From Actinoplanes italicus (lineage in GTDB: Bacteria > Actinomycetota > Actinomycetes > Mycobacteriales > Micromonosporaceae), in NCBI RefSeq assembly GCF_003001815.1, contig NZ_PVMZ01000011.1, positions 62,001-126,000 on the forward strand: a DNA stretch of 64,000 nucleotides, in the 5' to 3' direction. Positions within the stretch are counted from its first letter, which is position 1, and each line of letters starts with the position of its first letter. Made by a program: the position numbers and the translations under genes. Shown here in pieces: positions 45,488 to 53,422 of the stretch. The notes under the pieces are model-generated. The model ran no database searches. It saw only the letters and a list, made by a program, of their open reading frames with translations, and was not told the origin of the DNA.

Positions 45488-46645
45488 ATGAGCGCTCTGG
45501 ATGATCTCGCCGTCAAGGCCGGCGATGACGACCTGGTCGGCGGGGTGCCCGCCCGCCTCGTCGCGGCTCCCGCGACCACCGCGGAGGCAGCCGCGCTGAT
45601 CGCGGAGACCCGCGACCTCACCGTGGTGATCCGCGGCGGTGGCTCGAAGATCCATCACGGTCCGCCGCCCCGCGAACTGGACCTGATCATCGACACCCGG
45701 CGACTGGCCGGGGTCGTCGAACACGCGGCCGGCGACCTGATCACGGTGGTCCGGGCCGGGACCCCGATGGCCGAGCTGCACCGCCTCCCCGGCCAGCAGC
45801 TCGCCCTCGACGCTCCCCCGTCGGCGACGGCGGGCGGCACGGTCGCGGCGAACGGCAGCGGTCCGCGCCGGCTGCGGTACGGCACCGCCCGCGACCTGCT
45901 CATCGGCATCACGGTCGTCCGGCCCGACGGCCGGATCACCAAGGCCGGCGGCAAGGTGGTCAAGAACGTCGCCGGTTACGACCTGGGCAAGCTCTACACC
46001 GGATCGCAAGGCACGCTCGGGCTGATCACCGAATGCGTGTTCCGGTTGCATCCGGTTCCCTTGACCACCTCTTTCGTACGGGCCGTCGCACCACCCACCC
46101 GAGCCGCGGACGTCCTGGCCGGCCAGTTCGCGGCGAGCGCTCTCGAGATCAACGCCGTCCCCGGCGGCGACCCGGAGATCGCGGTCCTCCTGGAGGGCAC
46201 CGAAGCGGGGGTCCGTGACCGGGCCGGTGCCCTGGCCAGGCTGCTCGACGGCGAGGTCACCGACGTGGCTCCGTCCTGGTGGGACACCCCACCGTGGCCG
46301 GACGGCGGCCTCGGCCTGAAGCTGACGTCCGTCCTGTCCGCCGTCCCCACCCTGGTCGCCGCCGCCGTCGAAGCGGGCCTGACCATCCGCGGCTCGGCCG
46401 GAACAGGAGTGCTCTACGCCGGGTGTCCCGGGCCGGCGGGCGACGCCACCCGGCTCGTGAGCCTGCTCCGGGCCGCGGCGACCGCGGGCGGCGGCCATGC
46501 GGTGGTGCTGACCGCGCCGGAGCCGGTCCGGGACGGGATCGACATGTGGGGGCACGTGCCCGGCCTCGAGCTGATGCGCCGAGTGAAGGACCAGTTCGAT
46601 CCGGACCACCGCTTCGCACCGGGGCGTTTCGTGGGCGGCATCTGA
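45488..46645 (+). CDS. glcE: Glycolate oxidase subunit GlcE
   Basis: A 385-residue FAD-binding subunit with IRGGGSKIHHG near 48, AGGTVAANGSGPRRLRYG near 120 and GGKVVKNVAGYDLGKLYTGSQGTLG, then a shorter cap ending in LELMRRVKDQFDPDHRFAPGRF. GGAGG precedes the ATG. A short frame (45424-45504, TGATG overlap with glcD) lies in between and may be a coupling leader. Partner of GlcD and GlcF. Confidence 0.92.
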   Translation: MSALDDLAVKAGDDDLVGGVPARLVAAPATTAEAAALIAETRDLTVVIRGGGSKIHHGPPPRELDLIIDTRRLAGVVEHAAGDLITVVRAGTPMAELHRLPGQQLALDAPPSATAGGTVAANGSGPRRLRYGTARDLLIGITVVRPDGRITKAGGKVVKNVAGYDLGKLYTGSQGTLGLITECVFRLHPVPLTTSFVRAVAPPTRAADVLAGQFAASALEINAVPGGDPEIAVLLEGTEAGVRDRAGALARLLDGEVTDVAPSWWDTPPWPDGGLGLKLTSVLSAVPTLVAAAVEAGLTIRGSAGTGVLYAGCPGPAGDATRLVSLLRAAATAGGGHAVVLTAPEPVRDGIDMWGHVPGLELMRRVKDQFDPDHRFAPGRFVGGI

Positions 46646-46685
46646 GTGAACGGCACGGGTGGACTTCGACCGGGAGGTTTCCGCA

Positions 46686-48134
46686 ATGGCTGACATCGAC
46701 GCCACCCATGGCACCGGCACCCCGCCCGACGATGCGGTGCCTGCTGGTGGGGTGCCGGCTGGTGGGGTGCCGGCTGGTGGGGTGCCGGTTGATGCGCTCC
46801 GGGCGGCCGAGAACGGGGCCACGTCACCCGCGGGGCCGCCCGCGTTCGACGGTGACCACCCGCCGAGCGCCGACCTGGTGTCCGATTGTGTTCACTGCGG
46901 ATTCTGTCTGACCACCTGCCCCACGTACGTGCTGTGGGGCGAGGAGATGGACTCGCCCCGCGGCCGCATCCACCTGATCGGGCAGGGACTGTCCGGTGAG
47001 CCGCTGAGCGACTCGATGGTCACCCACTTCGACCGCTGCCTGGGCTGCATGGCGTGCGTGACGGCGTGCCCGTCCGGCGTCCGCTACGACCGGCTGATCG
47101 AGGACACCCGCGCCCAGGTGGAGCGCCGTCATCCGCGCGGCCCGCGGGATCGGGCCCTGCGGGCGGCGATCTTCGCGCTCTTCCCGTACCCGAGGAGGCT
47201 CCGGCTTCTGCGGGGACCGCTCCGGGCGTACCGCATGACGGGTCTGAAGAACCTGATGGACCGCAGCGGCCTGCTGAACCGCCTCGCGCCGACCCTCGCC
47301 ACCCTGGATTCCCTCGCGCCGCGGCTGCGTTCCGTGCCGAAGCCGCCGGCGCGAGTGCACGCCCGCGGTGATCGGCGCGCCCTGGTCGGCATGCTGACCG
47401 GTTGTGTTCAGTCGGCGTTCTTTCCGGACGTCAATTCGGCGACGGTACGCATCCTCGCGGCCGAGGGCTGTGAGGTGCTGATCCCGCCGAGCCAGGGCTG
47501 CTGCGGCGCGCTGAGCGTGCACAACGGGCGCCGGGCCGAGGCGCAGCGGTTCGCCCGGAACCTGATCGACACGTTCGAACGCACCGGCATGGACTATTTC
47601 GTGGTCAACGCGGCCGGTTGCGGCTCGTCGCTGAAGGAGTACGACGAGCTGCTAGCCGACGATCCCCGCTACGCCGAACGCGCCGCCACGTTCACCGCGA
47701 AAGTCCGTGACCTGTCCGAACTGCTCGTCGAGCTGGGCCCGGTGGCCCGCCGCCATCCGCTGCCGATGACGGTCGCCTACCACGACGCCTGCCATCTCGG
47801 GCACGCGCAGGGTGTCCGCGCTCAGCCACGAGCCCTGCTCGCCGGCATCCCGGATCTCACGGTCCGTCCGATCCGGGAGGCGGAGATCTGCTGCGGCTCC
47901 GCCGGGGTGTGGAACGTCCTGAACCCGGCTCCGGCGGCCGAACTCGGTGACCGCAAGGCGAAGGCCGTCCTGGACACCGGCGCGGAACTGCTGGTGACCG
48001 CCAATCCGGGCTGCCTCATGCAGGTCGCCGCCGGGATCCGCCGCCAGGGCGGGTCGATCGCTCTGGCGCACACCGCTCAGGTCCTCGACGCCTCGATCCG
48101 CAACCTGGGCACGGAAGCTCTGCTCGAATCCTGA
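46686..48134 (+). CDS. glcF: Glycolate oxidase iron-sulfur subunit GlcF
   Basis: A 482-residue electron-transfer subunit. Two 4Fe-4S sites, CVHCGFCLTTCP near 70 and CLGCMACVTACPSG near 120, are followed by two CCG domains (SQGCCGALSVHNG near 275 and EICCGSAGVWN near 400). It passes electrons from GlcD/E to the respiratory chain. The N terminus is extended by about 45 residues that include a VPAGG repeat. ATG 46686 follows GGGAGG. Confidence 0.93.
   Translation: MADIDATHGTGTPPDDAVPAGGVPAGGVPAGGVPVDALRAAENGATSPAGPPAFDGDHPPSADLVSDCVHCGFCLTTCPTYVLWGEEMDSPRGRIHLIGQGLSGEPLSDSMVTHFDRCLGCMACVTACPSGVRYDRLIEDTRAQVERRHPRGPRDRALRAAIFALFPYPRRLRLLRGPLRAYRMTGLKNLMDRSGLLNRLAPTLATLDSLAPRLRSVPKPPARVHARGDRRALVGMLTGCVQSAFFPDVNSATVRILAAEGCEVLIPPSQGCCGALSVHNGRRAEAQRFARNLIDTFERTGMDYFVVNAAGCGSSLKEYDELLADDPRYAERAATFTAKVRDLSELLVELGPVARRHPLPMTVAYHDACHLGHAQGVRAQPRALLAGIPDLTVRPIREAEICCGSAGVWNVLNPAPAAELGDRKAKAVLDTGAELLVTANPGCLMQVAAGIRRQGGSIALAHTAQVLDASIRNLGTEALLES
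46737..46796. repeat. In-frame 15-bp repeat x 4 in glcF N terminus
   Basis: GTGCCGGCTGGTGGG and variants start at 46737, 46752, 46767 and 46782, encoding VPAGG units in the non-conserved extension. Confidence 0.9.
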
Positions 48135-48196
48135 CCAGGGCTCGAATCCTGAGCAGGGCCCGAATCCTGACCAGGGCCCGAATCCTGAGAGCCAGC
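48125..48196. repeat. Stop-anchored 18-bp array at glcF end, x 4
   Basis: CGAATCCTGACCAGGGCT and variants start at 48125, 48143, 48161 and 48179. The first unit contains the final Glu-Ser codons and the TGA (48132-48134). Confidence 0.92.
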
Positions 48197-48455
48197 GCCC
48201 TGACCAGCCGGAACGTGGGGAGCCCGGTCCCGTAGTACCCGAGTCTCCCCACGCTCTCCCGGCCGGCGACCGATCCGGAATGGCCGCGCCCCCGCGCAGC
48301 CGATTCCGTTCCACCACGGCCGCTGACCCATGCGGCACCCATCCCATCGCGCCGCACGTCTCGCCCAGCACCAGCGCCTCTCCCGGGCGGCGACGAATCG
48401 ACGGGTGACCATTCTCAGAACTCCATTCTCTCGCGTCCCATAGATGTGCGTTAAT
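48197..48455. other. Intergenic, no gene seen
   Basis: 260 bases between the glcF array and the esterase operator, without a credible frame or hairpin terminator. Confidence 0.5.
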
Positions 48456-48469
48456 TGGGAGCGCTCCCA
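48456..48469. promoter_or_regulatory. CebR-type operator
   Basis: TGGGAGCGCTCCCA, a perfect 14-bp palindrome identical to the binding site known for the LacI-family cello-oligosaccharide repressor CebR in Streptomyces. It lies 48 bp before the start codon of the CBM2 esterase. Confidence 0.85.
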
Positions 48470-48517
48470 GCGTGCTCTGTCCCCGCACGCCCGTCAAGCA
48501 CATCCCCGGAGGCAACC

Positions 48518-49606
48518 GTGCAAAGACGAAAATGGACTGTCCTCGGCATCGTCACCGCGCTGCTCTCGTTCGGCGCGGTCGCCCTCGCGACCAGCGCCAA
48601 CGCCGCCGCAGGCTGCTCGGTGAAGTACACCGTCAGCAGTCAGTGGCCCGGCGGCTTCGGCGCGGCCGTCGACGTCACCAACCTCGGCGACCCGCTCCCC
48701 GACTGGTCGTTGGTGTTCACGTTCCCCGCCGGACAGACGATCACGCAGCTATGGAACGGCGCGGCGACCCAGTCCGGCTCGACCGTGACGGTCCGCAACG
48801 CCGCCTGGAACGGGTCGCTGGCCACCGGCGGCAAGGCGTCGTTCGGCTTCAACGGCTCGTGGACCGGCAGCAACCCCGTACCCGCCGCGTTCACGCTCAA
48901 CGGCGCCGCCTGCACCGGCGGCGTCGTCCCCAGCACATCACCCAGCACACCGCCCAGCGGGTCGCCGTCACCGTCGCCGAGCACCAGCACCGGCACCGGC
49001 TCCAAGACGCGGATCATGGCACTGGGCGACTCGATCACCGGTTCACCGGGCTGCTGGCGCGCGCTGCTCTGGCAGCAGCTTCCGGCCGCCGAGGTCGACT
49101 TCGTCGGCACGCTGCCCGGTGACGGCTGCGGCTTCCCCTACGACGGCGAGCACGACGGTCACGGCGGTTACCTGGTGACCAACGTGGCCGGCCAGAACAT
49201 GCTCCCGGCCTGGCTCAACGTGGCCGACCCGGACGTGGTCCTGATGCACTTCGGCACCAACGACGCGTGGAGCAACATCCCGGCCACCACGATCCTCAAC
49301 GCCTACACCACCCTGATCGGCCAGATGCGCGCCAAGAACCCGCAGGTCAAGGTGATCGTCGCGCAGATCATCCCGCTGAACCCGTCCACCTGCACCGACT
49401 GCGGCCAGCGCGTGGTCACCCTGAACGCCGCGATCCCGGCCTGGGCCGCGTCACTCAGCACCGCCGCGTCCCCGGTCACCGTGGTCGACCAGTGGACCGG
49501 CTTCAACACCACCACCGACACCTACGACGGCGTGCACCCCAACGACGCCGGCAATGTGAAGATCGCCGCCCGCTGGCTGCCCGCCGTCCAGGCCGCCCTC
49601 GACTGA
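48518..49606 (+). CDS. Secreted CBM2-SGNH esterase (carbohydrate esterase)
   Basis: A 362-residue exported enzyme from GTG 48518 with CGGAGG 4 bases upstream. It has a signal peptide (about 1-31, ending ANAAA), then a family 2 cellulose-binding module (about 33-133; SSQWPGGFGAAVDVTNLGD, TITQLWNGAA, GFNGSW), a Ser/Thr/Pro linker (about 135-160) and an SGNH hydrolase domain with ALGDSITGSPGCW (block I Ser), MHFGTNDAW (block III) and DGVHPNDAG (catalytic Asp/His). Probably deacetylates xylan or a similar polymer bound to cellulose. The CebR operator upstream places it in the cellulose regulon. Confidence 0.92.
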   Translation: MQRRKWTVLGIVTALLSFGAVALATSANAAAGCSVKYTVSSQWPGGFGAAVDVTNLGDPLPDWSLVFTFPAGQTITQLWNGAATQSGSTVTVRNAAWNGSLATGGKASFGFNGSWTGSNPVPAAFTLNGAACTGGVVPSTSPSTPPSGSPSPSPSTSTGTGSKTRIMALGDSITGSPGCWRALLWQQLPAAEVDFVGTLPGDGCGFPYDGEHDGHGGYLVTNVAGQNMLPAWLNVADPDVVLMHFGTNDAWSNIPATTILNAYTTLIGQMRAKNPQVKVIVAQIIPLNPSTCTDCGQRVVTLNAAIPAWAASLSTAASPVTVVDQWTGFNTTTDTYDGVHPNDAGNVKIAARWLPAVQAALD

Positions 49607-49655
49607 CCGCCCGCACCTGACCACCCGCACCTGACCGCCCGCACCTGACCGCTCT
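49603..49655. repeat. Stop-anchored 14-bp array at esterase end
   Basis: CTGACCGCCCGCAC and variants start at 49603, 49617, 49631 and 49645. The first unit carries the TGA stop (49604-49606). Confidence 0.88.
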
Positions 49656-49751
49656 GCGTGATGGCGTACGACCCGGCTGTCGCGCACCGCTGCCTCAACA
49701 CACCCCGAGACAGCGGTGCGCGACAACTGGAGAGTCGGCGGCTGGACGAGA

Positions 49752-50096
49752 ATGGGAGGTGTGGCGACCGACAAGTTCGGTGAGCTGTGGCGGGGCGAGA
49801 CCTTCGAGGATCTCGCCGAACTCGTTCGCGAATACGAGGCCGGCGGCTACCGCCCGGACGCGAGCCGACGGACACGCGCCGATCGGGTTCGACCGGCGAG
49901 TGTCCGGCCCGGCCCGGCCCGACCCGGTCCGGTCCGACCCGGTCCGGGCGCGGGGTCGGTCACGGGCGGGCGGCGGCAGCGACGAGCCGGTCAGCGGTCG
50001 ACGGCCATCTCACCGAGTTCGGACCAGCCGGACTGGTCGATCGACTGGCTGATGATCTTCGGGGTGGCGACCAGGTACTGCGGCAACTCCTGCTGA
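49752..50096 (+). CDS. Possible small protein or gene remnant
   Basis: The first 35 residues (VATDKFGELWRGETFEDLAE to YEAGGYRPD) look genuinely protein-like, and GGGAGG lies just inside. After that the frame becomes an Arg/Pro/Gly-rich run and overlaps the minus-strand monooxygenase by 106 bases. This may be a truncated gene whose end has been replaced by low-complexity sequence; a GTG at 49761 is an alternative start. Confidence 0.3.
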   Translation: MGGVATDKFGELWRGETFEDLAELVREYEAGGYRPDASRRTRADRVRPASVRPGPARPGPVRPGPGAGSVTGGRRQRRAGQRSTAISPSSDQPDWSIDWLMIFGVATRYCGNSC

Positions 50097-50317
50097 GCCT
50101 GTTTGAAGTGGTCCGATCCGACGTGTGCCCCACCCGCCTCGCCGTCGCGGAACGCTTCGACCAGGACGTACTCCGCCGGGTTGTCGAGGCTGCGGGACCA
50201 GTCGAACCAGAGGCAGCCGGGTTCGGCGCGCGTCGCCTCGGTGAACGGGCCGGCGATACGCGGCCAGTCCTCCGCGTGCTCCGGCTTGATCAGGAATTTC
50301 GCGGTAATGAAGATCAT
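49991..50317 (-). CDS. Antibiotic biosynthesis monooxygenase (ABM)-domain protein
   Basis: A 108-residue ferredoxin-like protein. IFITAKFLIKPEHAEDWPRI, then EPGCLWFDWSRSLDNPAEYV and VLVEAFRDGEAGGAHVGSDHF match the ABM family (YgiN/quinol monooxygenase type). Usually a cofactor-free dimer acting on quinols or aldehydes. Stands alone. Confidence 0.9.
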   Translation of the reverse strand: MIFITAKFLIKPEHAEDWPRIAGPFTEATRAEPGCLWFDWSRSLDNPAEYVLVEAFRDGEAGGAHVGSDHFKQAQQELPQYLVATPKIISQSIDQSGWSELGEMAVDR

Positions 50318-50340
50318 CGCGCCTCCTCCGGGTGCCGTCG

Positions 50341-50452
50341 CCCTATCGAACCACGGCCTACCGGACCACGGCCCTATCGAGTCATGGCCCCTATCGAGTC
50401 AAGGCCCCTATCGAGTCACGGCCTACCGAATCACGGCCTATCGAATCACGGC
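50341..50452. repeat. Stop-anchored 15-18-bp array behind the SUFU gene, x 7
   Basis: Variants of CCTATCGAATCACGG are repeated from 50341 to 50452. On the minus strand the copy at 50438-50452 encodes the last residues (AVIR) and TAG stop of the SUFU gene; the other copies continue downstream. Confidence 0.9.
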
Positions 50453-51127
50453 GAAGGACGGCCGCGCCGGGTCGAGCAGTTCGGTCACCCGCCCGCGGTC
50501 GAGGATCTCGATCAGCGCGTCGGTGCCCCTCTCGATCTTCACGGCGACCTCGTCCGGGTGCAGCGGGATCACCGCGAGCACGTTGATCTCCGTACCGTCG
50601 GGAGCCGTGATGATCCGGGCCTCGGCGGGCACCCGCAGCATCGGTGTGATGACGGCCCCGGCGAACGGCGTGCCCGGCGCGTACGGCTCGGCCGGGTCCC
50701 CGTTCGGCAGCGAGTGCCATTCGCCGATCCACGTGCCGTACTCGTGCGGCAGCCGCGCCACCTGCTTGAGCACCGTGATCGGCCAGTCGACGCCGGGGTT
50801 GCGGGGGTAGAACTCCTCGAGCGGCCAGTCGGCGGGCAGGCAGAGCATGACCTCGGCGTACGGGCTGATGCCCTCCGGCACCGTCATCGGCAGTTCGCTC
50901 ATCCCGGAGGTGATCAGCGTCCGGAAGGGCCGCGCCTCCGTCGGCTCGATGACGTAGACGTGCACGCTGACCAGGTGGGAGCCGAACTCGTGGTAGACGA
51001 AGTCGACGGGTCCGAAGAACTGCTCGATGTGCCGGTCGATCGCCTCGGCGATCCCCTCGCGCTGACCCTCCGCCGCCACGAAACCGTCGTGCAGAGGTTG
51101 ATGTCGCAGCACCCCGTCGCCACTCAT
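50438..51127 (-). CDS. Suppressor-of-fused (SUFU)-domain protein
   Basis: A 229-residue protein. FFGPVDFVYHEFGSHLVSVHVYVI, FRTLITSGMSELPM and EVMLCLPADWPL match the bacterial SUFU domain, found in immunity proteins against contact-dependent toxins and in stand-alone proteins. No toxin gene is adjacent. Start at ATG 51127 (MSGDGVLRHQ) is the most likely, though the frame stays open upstream. Confidence 0.88.
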   Translation of the reverse strand: MSGDGVLRHQPLHDGFVAAEGQREGIAEAIDRHIEQFFGPVDFVYHEFGSHLVSVHVYVIEPTEARPFRTLITSGMSELPMTVPEGISPYAEVMLCLPADWPLEEFYPRNPGVDWPITVLKQVARLPHEYGTWIGEWHSLPNGDPAEPYAPGTPFAGAVITPMLRVPAEARIITAPDGTEINVLAVIPLHPDEVAVKIERGTDALIEILDRGRVTELLDPARPSFAVIR

Positions 51128-51340
51128 GACGCGGGAGCCTACGCCGGCGTGATGGCGGAGCCGAAGACGAGCCGGCTCGGCTCTCACCGGACGGGCAGGT
51201 CGTGCCTCTATCCGAAGCGACTCGCCGACGTCTGCCAACCCGTGCTGAAAGACCTGGTGACTCGGGGGTTTCGGCATCTCGGCGGACTTACGGTCATCTC
51301 CGAACCGCAATAGGTCGAATCGGGCGGCATAATCACCGGC

Positions 51341-51634
51341 GTGGACAACTGGGAATACGCGCGGCTCGAATACCGCGCGGCGGGCACGCTCGGCGCCGAC
51401 CGCTTCATGGACTGGACCGCGACGTTTCATCACCCCGGCGGCGTGCTGCGCTGGGGCACCGATGAGCGCTTCGACGACCTGCGGCATCTGAACCGGGCCG
51501 GGCAGGCCGGCTGGCAGGCCTACGACCGGGCCGTCATCCATGTGAAGGACGAGCCGCATCGGCTGAGCAGCGTGACGTACTCGATGCGCCGCACGATCCC
51601 CGCCGATCTGAACGACCTGGATCCAGAAGCCTAG
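51341..51634 (+). CDS. Hypothetical 97-residue protein, DUF4177-like
   Basis: From GTG 51341: WEYARLEYRAAG, then a beta-rich middle and RHLNRAGQAGWQAYDRAVIH, reminiscent of the DUF4177 pattern (W.Y......L...G..GWE). It ends 8 bases before smpB and may be co-transcribed with it. Confidence 0.7.
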   Translation: MDNWEYARLEYRAAGTLGADRFMDWTATFHHPGGVLRWGTDERFDDLRHLNRAGQAGWQAYDRAVIHVKDEPHRLSSVTYSMRRTIPADLNDLDPEA

Positions 51635-51642
51635 GGGGTGAC

Positions 51643-52122
51643 ATGCCCAGAGAGACGGGCGTCAAGCTGATCGCGTCGAACAAGAAGGCGCGGCACGACT
51701 ACGCGATCCTGAAGACCTATGAGGCGGGTCTCGTGCTGGCCGGCACCGAGGTGAAGTCGCTGCGGCTGGGCCGGGCCTCGCTGGTGGACACGTTCGCGCA
51801 GGAGCACGAGGGCGAGATCATGCTCTACGGGCTGCACATCGCGGAGTACGGGTTCGGCTCGTGGACGAACCACGCCCCGCGCCGCACCCGCAAGCTGCTG
51901 CTGCACAAGGTCGAGATCGTCAAGATCCTCAACCAGCTGCGGGACGGCTCGGGTCTGACGCTCGTGCCGCTGTCGCTGTACTTCAAGGACGGTTGGGCCA
52001 AGATCGAGCTCGGCTTGGCCAGGGGCCTCAAATCGTACGATAAAAGGCAAGTGATGGCCGAGCGCGATGCCAAGAAGGAGATCGCCAAGGAGATGGGCCG
52101 GCGCCTGAAAGGCCGCCGCTAA
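51643..52122 (+). CDS. smpB: SsrA-binding protein SmpB
   Basis: A 159-residue partner of tmRNA in rescue of stalled ribosomes. NKKARHDYAILKTYEAGLVL, AGTEVKSLRLGRASLVD and the basic tail KSYDKRQVMAERDAKKEIAK are standard. GGGGG precedes the ATG. The tmRNA gene itself is not seen in the window. Confidence 0.97.
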   Translation: MPRETGVKLIASNKKARHDYAILKTYEAGLVLAGTEVKSLRLGRASLVDTFAQEHEGEIMLYGLHIAEYGFGSWTNHAPRRTRKLLLHKVEIVKILNQLRDGSGLTLVPLSLYFKDGWAKIELGLARGLKSYDKRQVMAERDAKKEIAKEMGRRLKGRR

Positions 52123-52131
52123 GATCGGGCC

Positions 52132-53133
52132 GTGGAATTCGGGCTCGACACGTTCGGTGACGTCAACGGCAAGCCGTATGCGGAGGTGATCCGGGACGTC
52201 GTCGAGCAGGGTGTGCTCGCCGACCGGCTCGGCCTCGACTTCTTCGGCGTCGGCGAGCATCACCGCGACGACTACGCGATCAGCTCACCGGAGATCGTGC
52301 TGGCGGCGATCGCCGCGCGCACCGAGCGGATCCGGCTCGGCACGGCGGTCACGGTCTTGAGTTCCGATGATCCGGTACGGGTCTTCGAGCGCTTCGCCAC
52401 ACTCGACGCCGTCTCCCGCGGCCGGGCCGAGATCATTCTCGGCCGCGGCTCGTTCACCGAGTCGTTCCCGCTGTTCGGATACGACCTGGCCGACTACGAG
52501 CGCCTGTTCGCCGAGAAGCTGGACCTGATGTCCGAGCTGCTGTCCGAGGGCCCGGTCACGTGGGAGGGCTCGATCCGCCCGCCGCTGCGCGACCAGCAGG
52601 TCTACCCGAAGACCGAGTCCGGCGGCATCCGCACGTGGATCGGCGTGGGCGGCAGCCCCGAGTCGGTGGTCCGCGCCGCCCAGTACGGCCTGCCGCTGGT
52701 GCTGGCGATCATCGGCGGCGCCCCGGCCCGGTTCGCCCCGTACACCGAGCTGTACCGTCGCGCGCTCAAGGAGCTCGACCAGCAGCCGCAGCCGATCGGC
52801 GTCCACTGCCCCGGCTTCGTGGCCGAGACCGATCAGCAGGCCGTCGACATCCTGTGGCCGCACGCCCGCCGCAACCTGGACCGCATCGGCCGCGAGCGGG
52901 GCTGGCCGCCCGCCACCCGTGCCCGCTTCGAAGCCGACGTCACCGACGGCGCCTGGCACGTCGGCTCCCCCGAGACGGTCGCCCAGAAGATCGCCGCGAC
53001 CGTCAAGGCGCTGGAGATCGACCGCTTCGACCTGAAGTACTCGCACGGCCCGCTCCCGGCCGAGCACCTGACGACCTGCATCGAGTTGTACGCCACGAAG
53101 GTCGTCCCCCGGGTCCGCGAGCTCCTAGCCTGA
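52132..53133 (+). CDS. LLM-class flavin-dependent oxidoreductase
   Basis: A 333-residue luciferase-like TIM-barrel monooxygenase starting at GTG 52132, 9 bases after smpB. It has FGLDTFGD, LDFFGVGEHHRDDYAISSP near 40, GTAVTVLSSDDPVRVFERFA and RGRAEIILGRGSFTESFPLFG. Uses reduced FMN or F420; the substrate is unknown. The GxGEHH segment near residue 42 is typical of the alkanal-type group. Confidence 0.9.
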   Translation: MEFGLDTFGDVNGKPYAEVIRDVVEQGVLADRLGLDFFGVGEHHRDDYAISSPEIVLAAIAARTERIRLGTAVTVLSSDDPVRVFERFATLDAVSRGRAEIILGRGSFTESFPLFGYDLADYERLFAEKLDLMSELLSEGPVTWEGSIRPPLRDQQVYPKTESGGIRTWIGVGGSPESVVRAAQYGLPLVLAIIGGAPARFAPYTELYRRALKELDQQPQPIGVHCPGFVAETDQQAVDILWPHARRNLDRIGRERGWPPATRARFEADVTDGAWHVGSPETVAQKIAATVKALEIDRFDLKYSHGPLPAEHLTTCIELYATKVVPRVRELLA

Positions 53134-53337
53134 CCGGCGTCGATTGTCCGGCTGTGCCGTGTGGCCGCTGCTGCGGTCGGGGCGGATCGCGTGGGCGCGC
53201 TCGGGGGCGGTCGGTGTTGTACCGCCGGACGCCCCTGGGTGACGCGCTCCCAGAGGGCGGCGCCATCGAGCCCGGGCAATAAAAAGGGCGGATCGGGAAC
53301 TACTTCCCTCCGCCACTTCTAAGCTATAGCACGACCC

Positions 53338-53357
53338 GGGGCTTGCCGCAAGACCCC
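53338..53357. promoter_or_regulatory. Rifamycin-associated element (RAE)-like palindrome before helR
   Basis: GGGGCTTGCCGCAAGACCCC: inverted halves GGGGcTTGC and GCAAgaCCCC. It matches the palindrome known upstream of rifamycin-inactivating genes and helR in actinomycetes. A -10-like TATAGC (53325-53330) sits 7 bases upstream, so the element covers the expected transcription start. It is 66 bp before the helR start. Confidence 0.82.
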
Positions 53358-53422
53358 ATTCCCGGCGCAGAATCATCGCTCGAACCCATCCGGGTGTCCG
53401 AGATCTGCGGAACGGGGAAACC

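Noticed and set aside
51643..52131. tmRNA gene next to smpB
   Set aside because: The next gene begins 9 bases after smpB; no ssrA ends (Ala-tRNA-like) were seen.
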